Source: an uncultured Peptococcaceae bacterium
GTDB lineage: Bacteria > Bacillota > Peptococcia > Peptococcales > Peptococcaceae
Reading direction: 5' to 3'
Length of the DNA: 14,374 nucleotides
Assembly: GCA_900553245.1 (NCBI GenBank)
Contig: USCP01000025.1
Span: forward strand, 1 to 14,374
Shown here: in pieces, positions 13,893-14,374 of the stretch
Position numbering within the stretch: position 1 is the first letter of the stretch
How the letters are laid out: every line of letters starts with the position of its first letter
Made by a program: the position numbers and the translations under genes
The notes under the pieces: generated by a model
The model's database searches: none
Told to the model about the DNA's origin: nothing
The model's input: only the letters and a program-made list of their open reading frames with translations

Positions 13893-13926
13893 TAAAAAAG
13901 CCCTGAATCCACCATAGATTCAGGGC
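13893..13926 (-). terminator. Strong terminator just before ribD (FMN riboswitch platform)
   Basis: A perfect 10-base-pair stem (13900-13909 with 13917-13926) and a 7-base loop are followed on the minus strand by six T, then ATTGGAG, the ribD ribosome binding site. Its first arm to be transcribed, GCCCTGAATC, is complementary over 8 bases to TTCAGGGC at the 5' side of the FMN aptamer. This suggests that the free aptamer strand can act as antiterminator. Confidence 0.9.
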
Positions 13927-13948
13927 ATGCAAAAAAATGCGCACAAAA

Positions 13949-13979
13949 ATAAAAAAAGCCGGGAATGATCATCATCCCC
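13949..13979 (-). terminator. Second hairpin with T-tract in the rib leader
   Basis: On the minus strand GGGGATGA pairs with TCATTCCC (one G-U) around a 3-base loop, followed after 3 bases by TTTTTTTATTTTT. It looks like a further intrinsic terminator between the FMN aptamer and ribD. Confidence 0.55.
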
Positions 13980-13990
13980 AAAACAAATAA

Positions 13991-14020
13991 AGGCACAAAA
14001 AGGCACGCACCTTTTTTGCC
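13991..14020 (-). terminator. Weak first hairpin in the rib leader
   Basis: On the minus strand AAAAAGG and CCTTTTT can pair around a 6-base loop, or alternatively GGCA with TGCC, followed by TTTTTGTGCC. It sits immediately after the FMN aptamer. The stem is A-U rich and may serve as a pairing partner or pause more than as a terminator. Confidence 0.3.
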
Positions 14021-14028
14021 AATTTTCT

Positions 14029-14132
14029 TCTTTCATCCAGACTATACTGTCGGCTTCGGAGTTACACCGAATCATGCCTTACGGCTCGTGGGCTATACCA
14101 CCGGTAGGGACTTGCACCCTGCCCTGAAGAAC
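14029..14132 (-). promoter_or_regulatory. FMN riboswitch (RFN element) aptamer
   Basis: The minus strand shows the RFN signature in order: TTCAGGGCAGGGTG, CCCTACCGGTGG, GCCCACGAGCC, TGATTCGGTGTAACTCCGAA and GCCGACAGTATAGTCTGGATG ending in AAAGAAG. FMN binding represses the downstream genes, here the whole ribD-ribE-ribBA-ribH operon, by allowing the downstream terminator to form. Confidence 0.97.
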
Positions 14133-14149
14133 TATGTGATTGTGCCTTC

Positions 14150-14178
14150 ACTATACGCCCTCAAACCCTTCCTGTCAA
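14150..14178 (-). promoter_or_regulatory. Promoter of the riboflavin operon
   Basis: On the minus strand the -35 box is a perfect TTGACA (14173-14178) and the -10 box is TATAGT (14150-14155) with a 17-base spacer. Transcription would begin a few bases before the FMN aptamer. Confidence 0.88.
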
Positions 14179-14224
14179 GGCATATTTTTTAGCGTACAAA
14201 AGTAAAAATCCGTCGGTTCTGATA

Positions 14225-14374
14225 TGTACCCAAAATTCTGGACACATAACTTTATAAATTGAATCTTAGCTTATGGATGTCATTCTGTATTTTACAGGAG
14301 GCATCCATTTTGTTTTTTTCTGTATTCTTTCGCTATTGTAGTATTCTATATACTCATCTACAGCTCTTGAAAAC
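14225..14374 (-). mobile_element. End of an IS3-family insertion sequence (partial)
   Basis: The sequence TGTACCCAAAATTCTGGACA at 14225 has the form of an IS3-family terminal inverted repeat (TG start, a WTTCTGGACA-like interior). It is followed inward by the 3' end of a transposase gene on the minus strand. The element continues past the right edge, so its length and target duplication cannot be seen. Confidence 0.75.
14266..14374 (-). CDS. IS3-family transposase, C-terminal end only
   Basis: The last 35 residues of a DDE transposase (rve integrase core, orfB type) are present: FSRAVDEYIEYYNSERIQKK, then TKWMPPVKYR and a short tail ending in TAA (14266-14268). The YIEYYNSERIQ followed by a PPVKYR block is the characteristic end of IS150/IS3-group orfB proteins, just after the catalytic Glu, which itself lies outside the window. 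Whether the complete gene is intact cannot be judged. Confidence 0.8.
   Translation of the reverse strand, partial: FSRAVDEYIEYYNSERIQKKTKWMPPVKYRMTSIS

Noticed and set aside
1..14374. CRISPR arrays, prophage, toxin-antitoxin or defence genes
   Set aside because: No regularly spaced repeats and no protein of these kinds were seen; the only mobile DNA is the insertion-sequence end at the right edge.

Overview
The window reads as chromosomal DNA of an anaerobic, low-to-moderate G+C Bacillota. Support comes from strong AGGAGG-type ribosome binding sites, sigma-A promoters that nearly all have a 17-base spacer, U-tract terminators, T-rich intergenic DNA, a rubredoxin, and SAM-I, FMN and yybP-ykoY riboswitches. 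A member of the Negativicutes is possible, but nothing here fixes the genus. Almost every gene is on the minus strand; mntP is the one clear plus-strand gene.

Layout from left to right. At 1-130 a minus-strand promoter and a boxA-like leader point to a ribosomal RNA operon that starts here and runs off the left edge. At 226-1725 is a 499-residue acidic, coiled-coil protein of unknown function with its own promoter. rpsT (S20, with a TTG start) follows. The next unit appears to be tRNA-Arg(CCU), trxB, a 36-residue membrane micro-ORF whose start overlaps the trxB stop (ATGA), and a rubredoxin, read from one promoter at 3840-3868. At 3816-4348 there is no intact gene. This stretch holds a promoter followed by mutually exclusive hairpins (a candidate small RNA) and what looks like the debris of a decayed gene.

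At 4300-9500 lies a methionine supply operon read on the minus strand: promoter, SAM-I riboswitch with terminator, O-acetylhomoserine sulfhydrylase, homoserine O-acetyltransferase (MetA with Glu111), then the methionine importer MetN-MetI-MetQ and a terminator. One SAM-sensing leader would thus govern both synthesis (homoserine to O-acetylhomoserine to homocysteine) and uptake. metI carries an apparent single-base insertion that removes its normal last 48 residues.

At 9626-10434 is the divergent manganese module: promoter, yybP-ykoY (Mn2+) riboswitch with terminator, and the exporter mntP. Its terminator is shared, back to back, with the riboflavin operon.

At 10444-14180 the riboflavin operon ribD-ribE-ribBA-ribH lies on the minus strand behind a consensus promoter and an FMN riboswitch with up to three tandem hairpins. 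The right edge holds the end of an IS3-family insertion sequence, about 45 bases upstream of the rib promoter. No wholly new system is evident. The items most worth checking are the metI frameshift, the small RNA candidate, the trxB-coupled micro-ORF and the CX4C rubredoxin.
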